DNA of 64,000 nt from Pseudoalteromonas rubra (lineage in GTDB: Bacteria; Pseudomonadota; Gammaproteobacteria; Enterobacterales; Alteromonadaceae). Below are positions 20,425-27,516 of this stretch, one piece after another; the first letter of the stretch is position 1, and each line of letters starts with the position of its first letter. The notes below the pieces were generated by a model. The model did not search any database and was not told the origin of the DNA. It was given only the letters and a program-made list of their open reading frames with translations. Where the stretch lies: the NCBI RefSeq assembly GCF_005886805.2, contig NZ_CP045429.1, positions 1,396,501 to 1,460,500 on the forward strand. The letters are read 5' to 3'. Position numbers and translations under genes: made by a program.

Positions 20425-20751
20425 TTAATTCCTTAGCATGACCTTGCTCAGCCGCCTTGCAGCCGGGTAACTCTGGCAGGTTTGCGACCCATCGACTGCT
20501 ACTTCTTTGTTGCTGGTGTAGGCAGAGAGGAGTAGGGTATAGAGTGCATGATCGCTCGCACTCGTCGGGTCAAGCCACCAAAGCTGGGTATTGTCGTCTG
20601 GATTAACCTGACAGCTCGTTTGGCTTGATGTGGCACTCAGGGTTACTAGCACCCGAGTTGCCTGGACTTCTATGTTCAGAATGTTGGTCTTTGCCATCAC
20701 TGAGCCACAAGCCAACATCAGCAACGCTGAGCAAAGTCGTAAGATTTTCAT
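20425..20751 (-). CDS. Small secreted single-domain relative of the YKGDG family
   Basis: The 108-residue product (start chosen at ATG 20749-20751, after an AAGGATAACACA leader) has a signal peptide ending VMA. Domain one is recognisable: 'TSCQVNPDDNTQLWWLD', 'HALYTLLLSAYTSNKEVAV' and 'CQSYPAARRLSKVML', then it stops. It lies 26 bases after the two-domain gene and one base before the large repeat protein gene, so translation of all three is probably coupled. Function unknown. Confidence 0.75.
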   Translation of the reverse strand: MKILRLCSALLMLACGSVMAKTNILNIEVQATRVLVTLSATSSQTSCQVNPDDNTQLWWLDPTSASDHALYTLLLSAYTSNKEVAVDGSQTCQSYPAARRLSKVMLRN

Positions 20752-20777
20752 TGTGTTATCCTTATCAGAATGACAGT

Positions 20778-21521
20778 TCAGTCTTCTTTGACCAGACATA
20801 ATCCTGCGCCGCAAATTGGGTGTTCAGTTTCAATGATCTCGTAACTGGTTTTATCCTGGCGATTGAAGCAGCTGTAGTTTTGAGGGCTTCTATCCGCTGA
20901 GCTGGTAAAAGGTGCATTTTTATCACCCATAATGTACTTACCATGGTGATAAACAGGCACACCGTGTTTAGACAATCCTTGCCTGCCGCGGCAACCGCTA
21001 TATTCGTGTTGGATATCCGCGTTGTTATAGCTGATAGTTAAGGTTTTATAGTCGACGCCACCTTCATTATCGATGTAAGTCCAACGATATTGACCGCTAT
21101 CGTAGGAACTATCTTTATAGTGCGCGGTATCCACCAATGTGCCAATGCGCGTAATACCGTCGCTTGCATACAACCCAATCGAGCGGGTATTTGAGTTACT
21201 GGCGCTGGTATTGGGCGCCAGGCGAAGGCTTTGCACCCGCTCTACTCCAGCCAGATCAGCGCAATCCTGAGCTGACGTGACAGCCACCGCTTGTTGTTTT
21301 GCTACCGCAGTGATCAGCAAGGAGTACATGGCACGGCCTGAGTGGCTGTCCAGACTAATTGAGCGCAGCTGGTTTTTGTCTTCTGCGACACACGCAACGG
21401 TGCTGGGCGCCATAGAGCTGGTTGAGAATAAAACGGTGTTGTTTTCAATCTCAATCTGAGTAATCGGTCCGGCAATTGTTAACGGCGAGCACAGTGCGCA
21501 TAGTAAAGCGAGCTTGTTCAT
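20778..21521 (-). CDS. Secreted two-domain protein of the YKGDG family
   Basis: The 247-residue product begins at the ATG preceded by AAAGGACA; an upstream in-frame extension to 21578 would put 19 charged residues before the signal peptide and is unlikely. Domain one shows 'VACVAEDKNQLRSISLDSHS', where the family Trp is missing, then 'GRAMYSLLITAVAKQQAVAV' and 'CADLAGVERVQSL'. The usual YKGDG motif is altered to YASDGITRIG. The tail is HPICGAGLCLVKED. It leads a three-gene minus-strand operon that ends the island. Function unknown. Confidence 0.75.
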   Translation of the reverse strand: MNKLALLCALCSPLTIAGPITQIEIENNTVLFSTSSMAPSTVACVAEDKNQLRSISLDSHSGRAMYSLLITAVAKQQAVAVTSAQDCADLAGVERVQSLRLAPNTSASNSNTRSIGLYASDGITRIGTLVDTAHYKDSSYDSGQYRWTYIDNEGGVDYKTLTISYNNADIQHEYSGCRGRQGLSKHGVPVYHHGKYIMGDKNAPFTSSADRSPQNYSCFNRQDKTSYEIIETEHPICGAGLCLVKED

Positions 21522-21700
21522 GTATTTGTCCTTTGATTTGTCATTATATAAGTCTATTAATCGGCGCAATCGTAACACATTTGGGAACTAATCATATCCA
21601 CCTCAGGAATAAGTGGTTGCTTTATAACTTTTTTCACCATTGGCCTAACTGGTCAGATGTGTTAGGGTTGGGTGTTATTTTATTCAACAGGTTAAGCGTT

Positions 21701-22168
21701 ATGGCAACACCCTTATTAAAAACCTACAAGAAGTTTAAATGGTTGCCCTTTGGCAACTGGCTATTCAGCAAGGCGGTCTGCAAACGAGCGCCTTATTTTG
21801 GCACCATCAAGCCTAAGATTACTCACCTCAGTGAAGGACGGATCACGGCGCAGATGCCTAACCGAAAGGCGGTCCACAATCACATTGGTACAGTCCATGC
21901 GATTGCGCAGTGTAACCTTGCAGAGTTATGTGCTGGTGTGGTGACTGATGCCAGCATTCCGTACAAAACACATCGCTGGATCCCTAAAGGGATGACGGTG
22001 CAATACCTGAAAAAAGCCGAAACAGACCTGCGTGCAGAAGCGACGATTTCGCTACCACGCCAATGGCAGGATAAAGAGGAGCTAATCGTTCCGGTTGAGG
22101 TATTCAATAGTGAAGGGGTTAAGGTTTTTCATGCCGATGTCACTATGTATATTTCGGCGAAAAAGTAA
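21701..22168 (+). CDS. DUF4442 hotdog-fold thioesterase-like protein
   Basis: The 155-residue product is of the size of the DUF4442 family, a hotdog-fold group related to acyl-CoA thioesterases of the PaaI type. The central helix region 'MPNRKAVHNHIGTVHAIAQC' followed by 'NLAELCAG' is the most typical part, with an Asn-His pair where hotdog thioesterases hold catalytic residues. I chose the ATG at 21701 because it gives the family length; an upstream open frame to 21476 has no matching features and crosses the promoter region of the divergent gene. Substrate unknown, probably an acyl-CoA. It stands alone and ends at a hairpin terminator. Confidence 0.75.
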   Translation: MATPLLKTYKKFKWLPFGNWLFSKAVCKRAPYFGTIKPKITHLSEGRITAQMPNRKAVHNHIGTVHAIAQCNLAELCAGVVTDASIPYKTHRWIPKGMTVQYLKKAETDLRAEATISLPRQWQDKEELIVPVEVFNSEGVKVFHADVTMYISAKK

Positions 22169-22174
22169 AACATG

Positions 22175-22199
22175 GGCCCGCGATTAGCGGGCCTGTTTT
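22175..22199. terminator. Rho-independent terminator between converging genes
   Basis: GGCCCGC and GCGGGCC (22175-22181 and 22187-22193) enclose a five-base loop and are followed by TGTTTT. A run of A/T on the other side could let it act in both directions. Confidence 0.85.
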
Positions 22200-22201
22200 A
22201 A

Positions 22202-22810
22202 TCAGAAAGTGTAGCGGTACTTCACTTCTGATTGGGTGTAATCCACACCATTGGTGTACTCAAGGATAACACTTGAATGGTCAGTGAAGCTAAAACGAAT
22301 ACCTGCATTTAAATAGACGCCGTTTTCGTTTTCAATGGGGCTTGGAAAGTCCATCATTTCATACCCGAGCTGAGCAAATCCATCCACGCGCTTGCCGAAT
22401 GAATGCTCGTACTCACCATAAATACGGCGGGTATCTACAACTGAGTTAGAGCGATTAGTGGATACTTCAAACTCACCAACCTGAGCGCCAACTGCCAGGC
22501 GTCCATTGTCCGTTGAACGCAGAATGTAGCCCAGATTAAATGTCGTTTCGTCAACGTCATAGTCGTCATCTAAAAGCTTGTCGAAGAATGCCAGACTGTC
22601 TGAATGCTGATCGATTTTGAGTCCCATAAAGATACCGTTGGCAAATTCATAACTACCAGCAATGATAAACCCCTGAGGATCAACTGAATTCGGTGCGCCA
22701 TCCAGGCTGGTCTCACCATAACCTACTTCCAGGTAGCTTTTGCTCAGCTCTGTAGCCTGAGAACTCAAAGATGCCGTTGCCAGTAGCAGGCCTAGTATAT
22801 GCTTGTTCAC
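22202..22810 (-). CDS. Outer-membrane beta-barrel protein of the small OmpA/porin-like type
   Basis: The 202-residue product has a signal peptide ending at SSQA and then alternating polar and hydrophobic strands typical of an eight-stranded barrel: 'SKSYLEVGYGETSLDG', 'GFIIAGSYEFANGIFMGLKI', 'VYLNAGIRFSFTDHSSVILE'. It ends 'SEVKYRYTF', the terminal aromatic expected for recognition by the BAM complex. No named family is certain. It is a single gene. Its role could be a channel, a structural barrel or an adhesin. Confidence 0.75.
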   Translation of the reverse strand: MNKHILGLLLATASLSSQATELSKSYLEVGYGETSLDGAPNSVDPQGFIIAGSYEFANGIFMGLKIDQHSDSLAFFDKLLDDDYDVDETTFNLGYILRSTDNGRLAVGAQVGEFEVSTNRSNSVVDTRRIYGEYEHSFGKRVDGFAQLGYEMMDFPSPIENENGVYLNAGIRFSFTDHSSVILEYTNGVDYTQSEVKYRYTF

Positions 22811-22841
22811 TATATATCCTTTTAAACGTTAAGTGAGGAAT

Positions 22842-22866
22842 AAAAAACGAGCTGTGAAAGCTCGTT
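22842..22866 (-). terminator. Rho-independent terminator after the bactofilin gene
   Basis: ACGAGCT and AGCTCGT (22847-22853 and 22859-22865) form a hairpin. Read on the minus strand it is followed by six T residues. It lies just over 100 bases past the bactofilin stop. Confidence 0.8.
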
Positions 22867-22970
22867 GTTTTGTCATATGCGTGAAATGTATCACTATTGG
22901 ATACGATAAAGGAAGGTTAAGTCGATGTTTTTGTGTTATTAAATGTTACCTGGAAACATTTTTCTGATAC

Positions 22971-23345
22971 TCACACTTCGCTGGCTTTATCCAGTGGTGT
23001 GACGTTAGAAGATTCAACACGATGATTCAGCTGACCCTGAATATGCGCACCGGCCTGAATTGTCAGCGTGTCATGTTCGATATCACCCGTGACTCTGGCA
23101 CTGGGCTCCAGGGTCACACTGTCTGCACGTATACCGCCTTGTACCTGACCGCGCACCTGCACTTGCTTGGCAGTAATATTACCTTCGACGATACCTGAGT
23201 CACCAATAATGAGCTGGGTGACATTAAGATCGCCAACGACTTTACCATCTATCTGGATTTCGCCATCGCAATGAATGTTACCTGTGATTTCGGTGTCGGG
23301 AGAAATAAGCGAGAAAGGAAGTGAAGTTTTCTTTTTATTGAACAC
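22971..23345 (-). CDS. Bactofilin
   Basis: The 124-residue protein is a bactofilin, a cytoskeletal protein that polymerises through a right-handed beta-helix and often positions cell-wall enzymes. The core (about 14-112) shows the repeating six-residue pattern: 'DTEITGNIHCDGEIQIDGKV', 'GDLNVTQLIIGDSGIVEGNI', 'AKQVQVRGQVQGGIRADSV'. Short unstructured ends flank it, with basic 'KKK' at the start. Its start overlaps the 3' end of the M23 peptidase gene by 11 bases, so the two are translationally coupled and likely act together, as in other bactofilin/M23 pairs. It ends the operon. Confidence 0.92.
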   Translation of the reverse strand: MFNKKKTSLPFSLISPDTEITGNIHCDGEIQIDGKVVGDLNVTQLIIGDSGIVEGNITAKQVQVRGQVQGGIRADSVTLEPSARVTGDIEHDTLTIQAGAHIQGQLNHRVESSNVTPLDKASEV

Positions 23346-24441
23346 GTTTGAGCACTCTTGCCAGTTTTACAGGGTTTATATGCTTTTTATCCTGTAACAC
23401 CTCATAATGCAAGTGTGTACTGGTACTACGACCTGTGCTACCCATCAGGGCAATTACATCTGATTGCTTAACCGTTTGGCCTTTTTTCACTTTGATGGTG
23501 TGCAAATGACCATAGCGGGTCACTATGCCATTGGCATGTTGAATCTCAATAAACTTACCATAACCGCCATTTTTGCCAGCTTTTTTGACCACACCATCAG
23601 CCGGAGCAATGATTTGAGTTTTGTGCCAGCCTGCCATATCCACCCCTTTATGATAGGCACGGCGGCCTGTGATGGGGTCTTTGCGAAAGCCAAAGGCGCT
23701 GGAAATATAATACTTGTCGTGCGCTACGGGCATCATTTTTGGCGTGGAGTGTAGTAAGTTTTCCAGCTGATTGAGTTGCACCGAGTCATCGATAAGCTGG
23801 GTATAGCTGTCATTTAGCAGCGTTGCATCAACCTGGTGATATGGACCACCCTGAGCGGAGTTGCTTTCGGTTGACAGTGTCAGGCCTGCTTCATTAAACC
23901 CGGCCATCAACTGATTGTGACGCGCCGAAATAACGGCCTGTAAGGTGGTAAGTAATGCAGCCTGAGCATCATTCAGCTCTGTGCTTTGTTCCTCAAATTC
24001 ATGACTGTCACCGAGGTCACTGATCGCGGGCTGTGTTTCCGCCTGCGGTGTACTATCTGGTAAAGAAGTCGGAGAGTCTGTTTGTTCGGTGATAGAGGTT
24101 GGCAGTGCACTGACAATTTCACTGAGCACTGTGTGTTGTTCGTTTAAAGTTGCCAGCTGAGTGTGCTGCTGCGCCAGTTTTGCGCTCAGTTGTTGCTTTT
24201 CTTGTTCCCAGCTTTGCGCTTTGGCTCTAAGTTCAGATTGTAAGGCATTGACTGTATCTTGCTGCTTAAAAAACGCTGATGTACTGATAACTAACCAGCT
24301 AAGAGCACTACAAACCAGCGCTAGTGCGATAAATTGCAACCAGCCGGGCACAACCATCAGACTAACCTGACCGTTCTGGCGCAGCATTAGTTGTTTAGGT
24401 TGAAATAGTGATGTGATCAGGCGTTTGATATAGCGAAACAT
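23335..24441 (-). CDS. M23 family murein endopeptidase, membrane-anchored
   Basis: The 368-residue protein cleaves or binds peptidoglycan cross-links in the periplasm. A membrane segment at about residues 32-52 anchors it, followed by a coiled coil (about 65-115, Gln/Leu rich) and a linker. The LytM/M23 domain occupies about 245-355, with the zinc motifs HKGVD (first His and Asp) and HLHYEV, plus YGHLH. All expected metal ligands are present, so it should be active. It is the first gene of a two-gene operon with bactofilin. In this pairing the bactofilin filament probably localises the enzyme for cell shape control. Confidence 0.92.
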   Translation of the reverse strand: MFRYIKRLITSLFQPKQLMLRQNGQVSLMVVPGWLQFIALALVCSALSWLVISTSAFFKQQDTVNALQSELRAKAQSWEQEKQQLSAKLAQQHTQLATLNEQHTVLSEIVSALPTSITEQTDSPTSLPDSTPQAETQPAISDLGDSHEFEEQSTELNDAQAALLTTLQAVISARHNQLMAGFNEAGLTLSTESNSAQGGPYHQVDATLLNDSYTQLIDDSVQLNQLENLLHSTPKMMPVAHDKYYISSAFGFRKDPITGRRAYHKGVDMAGWHKTQIIAPADGVVKKAGKNGGYGKFIEIQHANGIVTRYGHLHTIKVKKGQTVKQSDVIALMGSTGRSTSTHLHYEVLQDKKHINPVKLARVLKRVQ

Positions 24442-24510
24442 AACACGTAAAAATTAAAAATAACGACTCACTTTAACAATTTTTATGCAAAAAGCCAGTA
24501 TTTACTTACA

Positions 24511-24538
24511 AAAAAAAGGTGTACTTAAGCACACCTTT
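24511..24538 (-). terminator. Rho-independent terminator after fahA
   Basis: AAAGGTGT and ACACCTTT (24515-24522 and 24531-24538) form the stem. On the minus strand the hairpin leads into seven T residues. Confidence 0.85.
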
Positions 24539-24569
24539 GTTTTGTATAGGAATAGTTTTTCGCTTGCGA

Positions 24570-25883
24570 TTATTTCGCTGGCAGAATAGTGCCTTCGACT
24601 GAACCGAAACCGATACGTGCAAAGCCGTTGGCTTCACACCAGCCACGCATAATGACCTTGTCACCATTTTCCAGGAACTTACGCTCTTCGCCATTGTCCA
24701 GGGTGATGGTCTCTTTACCGCCACGTGATAGCTCTAACAGTGAACCCGCTTCTTCGTGCTCTGGACCAGACTGAGTACCTGAACCCAGCATATCGCCTGG
24801 CAGGAAGTTACAGCCGTTTACTGTGTGGTGAGTTACCATCTGTGCCACTGTCCAGTAGCTGTGCTTAAAGCTGGATTCTGACAGCTTGCTAGGCGCAGCA
24901 TTGGCTTCGCGCATTTTCGCTGTTTCAAGTAGTACGTCCATTTGGATATCAAACGCACCAGCTTCACGGTTGTGTGCAGACTCCAGATAGTCCAGAGGCT
25001 GAGGATCTTGCTCATCACGGTGCCAGTTGGTGCGATACGGCGCCAGGGCTTCTGTAGTAACAATCCAGGGTGACACAGTTGATGCAAAGTTTTTCGCCAG
25101 GAATGGACCTAATGGTTGATATTCCCAAGCCTGAAGATCACGAGCAGACCAGTCATTGAACAGGCAGAAACCAAATACATGGCTTTCGGCATCTTCAATT
25201 GAAATAGAATCACCCAGTTCATTGCCTTTACCCAGGTAGATACCCAGTTCCAGTTCGTAGTCCAGACGCTTACAAGGACCGAAAGACGGTGTATCTGCAT
25301 CAGGTGCTTTTGTCTGACCTTTAGGACGAGGGAAGTTCTGACCAGACACATCAATTGAAGAAGCACGGCCGTGGTAACCGATTGGTACCCACTTGTAGTT
25401 AGGCAGTAAAGGGTTGTCCGGACGGAACAAACTACCTACCGCTGTTGCGTGGTAGATTGAGGTGTAGAAATCAGTGTAGTCGCCAATGTGACAAGGTAAT
25501 GCATATTCAACGTCAGATTGTGCAACCAAGGCCGCCTCTAGTGCGCCCTGATGCTCTGAGCCTTCACGAAGTGCACGAGACAATGCCAGGCGTAGTGCAG
25601 ACCAGTAGTTCTGGCCCATACCCATGAACTCATTCAGTTTAGGTGCATTGGCTGCTTCAACAGCATCCTGTGCTTCGCCACTGAAAATACCTGCACCAGC
25701 AACCACTGCCAGATCCAGTACCTGATCACCAATGGCGACACCGCCACGGAACTCTTCAGCGCTGTCTTTGCGGCGGAATGAAGCAAATGGCAGGTTTTGA
25801 ATTGGGAAGTCGGTACCGGCCTGGTTCGCGCTGGCAACCCAGCTTTTAAGATTAATGTCGTGCGTTTCGTTGATAAAAGACAT
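24570..25883 (-). CDS. fahA: Fumarylacetoacetase
   Basis: This enzyme splits fumarylacetoacetate to fumarate and acetoacetate, the last step of tyrosine breakdown through homogentisate. The 437-residue length suits the family. Active-site regions are intact: 'YTDFYTSIYHATAVG' (metal Asp and catalytic His), 'DYELELGIYLG' (two metal Glu), 'NDWSARDLQAWEYQPLGPF' (metal Asp) and a Gly-rich end. I chose the ATG at 25881-25883 since AAGGAAAGACC precedes it and MSFINETHD is a natural beginning. hppD lies upstream on the same strand, 156 bases away, with a probable terminator between. No homogentisate dioxygenase or maleylacetoacetate isomerase gene is in the window. Confidence 0.96.
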   Translation of the reverse strand: MSFINETHDINLKSWVASANQAGTDFPIQNLPFASFRRKDSAEEFRGGVAIGDQVLDLAVVAGAGIFSGEAQDAVEAANAPKLNEFMGMGQNYWSALRLALSRALREGSEHQGALEAALVAQSDVEYALPCHIGDYTDFYTSIYHATAVGSLFRPDNPLLPNYKWVPIGYHGRASSIDVSGQNFPRPKGQTKAPDADTPSFGPCKRLDYELELGIYLGKGNELGDSISIEDAESHVFGFCLFNDWSARDLQAWEYQPLGPFLAKNFASTVSPWIVTTEALAPYRTNWHRDEQDPQPLDYLESAHNREAGAFDIQMDVLLETAKMREANAAPSKLSESSFKHSYWTVAQMVTHHTVNGCNFLPGDMLGSGTQSGPEHEEAGSLLELSRGGKETITLDNGEERKFLENGDKVIMRGWCEANGFARIGFGSVEGTILPAK

Positions 25884-25980
25884 GGTCTTTCCTTTTTGCA
25901 AGTTTGAGGCTGCTCTCAGATGTGGTGATAGCGTTCTGGTTTTTCAATGCAACATCTGAGTCTCAGACAAATTAAACGGC

Positions 25981-26016
25981 AAAAGCAGCCAGAAGGCATG
26001 GCCCCAAGCTGCTTTT
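25981..26016 (-). terminator. Hairpin between hppD and fahA
   Basis: AAAAGCAGC (25981-25989) pairs with GCTGCTTTT (26008-26016) across an 18-base loop. On the minus strand the stem ends in a short T-run. It may terminate or only reduce read-through from hppD into fahA. Confidence 0.6.
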
Positions 26017-26039
26017 AATTATCCACTCTCAAAGGAGAA

Positions 26040-27086
26040 TTAGATCACGCCGCGGCGTTCCTGATCACGCTCGATAGACTCGAACAGTGCCTGGAAGTTA
26101 CCTTCACCGAAACCACCGTCGTCTACACGCTGGATCATTTCGATAAAGATAGGGCCGAACAGGTTCTTAGTGAAGATCTGAAGCAGGTAGCAATCTTCGC
26201 TCTGGCTGTCTACCAGGATCTGGTGCTCTTTGATCTTGTCACGGTCTTCTTTAACCCAAGGTACACGGTCAAAGATAGTGTCGTAGTAGTGATCAACAAT
26301 ATCTAATGTTGCAATGTTAGTCTGGTCAAGCTTGTCCAGTGACGCAACCAGGTCATTGGTCAGGAATGCCAGGTGCTGTACGCCCGGGCCATTGTACTCG
26401 TCCAGGTACTCGTCGATCTGGTTGTTGTTGTCGTCTTTACCTTCGTTAATTGGAATAGAGAAGGTGCCACATGGAGACTTCAGTGCGTATGACAACAGAG
26501 CAGTCTTCTGACCTTTGATGTCGAAGTAACGAACTTCAGTAAAGCCGAATACGTCTTTGTAGAAGTTTGCCCATGTTTCCATGGTGCCTTTGTATACGTT
26601 GTTAGTCAGGTGGTCGATGCGCAGGAAGCCTTTGTCTTCAACGATGACTTGCTCTTCCAGCTCAACGAAGTCTTGCTCAAAGATAGAGCCTTTGTCACCG
26701 AATACGTCGATGAAGTAGATCAGGCTGTCACCGATACCATAAATAGCTGGGTAAGGCAGATCTTTGTGTGTTGAATCGGTCGCTGGTTTTGCACCACGCT
26801 CTACCGCGATTTCAAACGCTTTTTGCGCGTCTTCTACACGCCAGCCCATTGAGCAGATAGCTGGGCCGTGGCTCTTAGCGAACTCAGCAGAGAAACCGCC
26901 GCGCTCTTTGTTCAGCAGGAAGTGAATGTCATGCTGGTTGTAGTATAGGATGTCTTTGTCTTTAAACTTTTTCAGTTTAGAAAAACCAAAATCGGCAAAA
27001 ATCTTTTCCATGTAGTCCGCATCTGGTGTTGCGTACTCGGTAAACTCAATGCCTACTAGGCCTAGAGGATTTGTTACTTCACTCAT
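26040..27086 (-). CDS. hppD: 4-hydroxyphenylpyruvate dioxygenase
   Basis: This iron enzyme converts 4-hydroxyphenylpyruvate to homogentisate, the entry step to the tyrosine breakdown route and to pyomelanin. The 348-residue protein has the three iron ligands: His159 in 'LRIDHLTNNV', His238 in 'GVQHLAFLTND' and Glu316 in 'IFIEMIQR'. The start at 27084-27086 is preferred because GGGAG lies seven bases before it; an ATG two codons earlier is too close to that site. A TyrR-box candidate lies 112 bases upstream, and tyrR itself is elsewhere in this window. fahA is the next gene downstream. Confidence 0.97.
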   Translation of the reverse strand: MSEVTNPLGLVGIEFTEYATPDADYMEKIFADFGFSKLKKFKDKDILYYNQHDIHFLLNKERGGFSAEFAKSHGPAICSMGWRVEDAQKAFEIAVERGAKPATDSTHKDLPYPAIYGIGDSLIYFIDVFGDKGSIFEQDFVELEEQVIVEDKGFLRIDHLTNNVYKGTMETWANFYKDVFGFTEVRYFDIKGQKTALLSYALKSPCGTFSIPINEGKDDNNNQIDEYLDEYNGPGVQHLAFLTNDLVASLDKLDQTNIATLDIVDHYYDTIFDRVPWVKEDRDKIKEHQILVDSQSEDCYLLQIFTKNLFGPIFIEMIQRVDDGGFGEGNFQALFESIERDQERRGVI

Positions 27087-27197
27087 TGTCATACTCCCGC
27101 TTTAAAGCACTGGATCGCTATTTGTTTTGTGCTGTGGATGATTAATCAAAATGACCAAAAGGGGAAGCTATGGGGGTGAATTAGCAAGAGGGCGAAA

Positions 27198-27215
27198 TGT
27201 AAATTCTGTCGTACA
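27198..27215. promoter_or_regulatory. Candidate TyrR box upstream of hppD
   Basis: The sequence TGTAAATTCTGTCGTACA fits the TyrR consensus TGTAAA-N6-TTTACA at ten of twelve positions, including the essential G and C that are 14 bases apart. Confidence 0.55.
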
Positions 27216-27465
27216 AATTGTCAGGGTTATACGGATTGAGTGAACAGGATAATTTTTTCGATTATAAGTCTCGATTTGTTCTGTAAATCGGATTGCTTGG
27301 CTCCAGTATATTTCAAAGGAAACAACTTATCCATATGATAAAAAAGTACTTTTTAGTTCATTGCTGACAGCGATATTACGGTGGAACTTTTAAGGGGACG
27401 GTCTCTGTGAGAGGTAAATTTTGCCTAGGTGTATCGGTAAGTTTACAAAAGAGAGTCAGAAACAG

Positions 27466-27495
27466 AAAAGCCGCACAAATTTAGTGCGGCTTTTT
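27466..27495. terminator. Rho-independent terminator after the peptide transporter gene
   Basis: AAAAGCCGCAC (27466-27476) pairs with GTGCGGCTTTT starting at 27484 around a seven-base loop, with A- and T-runs on both sides. It lies 20 bases past the stop of the minus-strand transporter gene. Confidence 0.9.
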
Positions 27496-27516
27496 ACATG
27501 AATCACAGAACGAAAA

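Noticed and set aside
2602-21521. Rhs or Tc toxin locus
   Set aside because: The fibronectin-like repeats resemble regions found before Rhs cores, but there is no YD repeat, DPxG-type core end or toxin tip.
2602-21521. Mobile element or prophage carrying the island
   Set aside because: No transposase, integrase, phage gene, tRNA or direct repeat was seen at either border.
21476-21700. N-terminal extension of the DUF4442 protein
   Set aside because: The added residues would exceed the family length, lack family features and run through the upstream region of the divergent gene.
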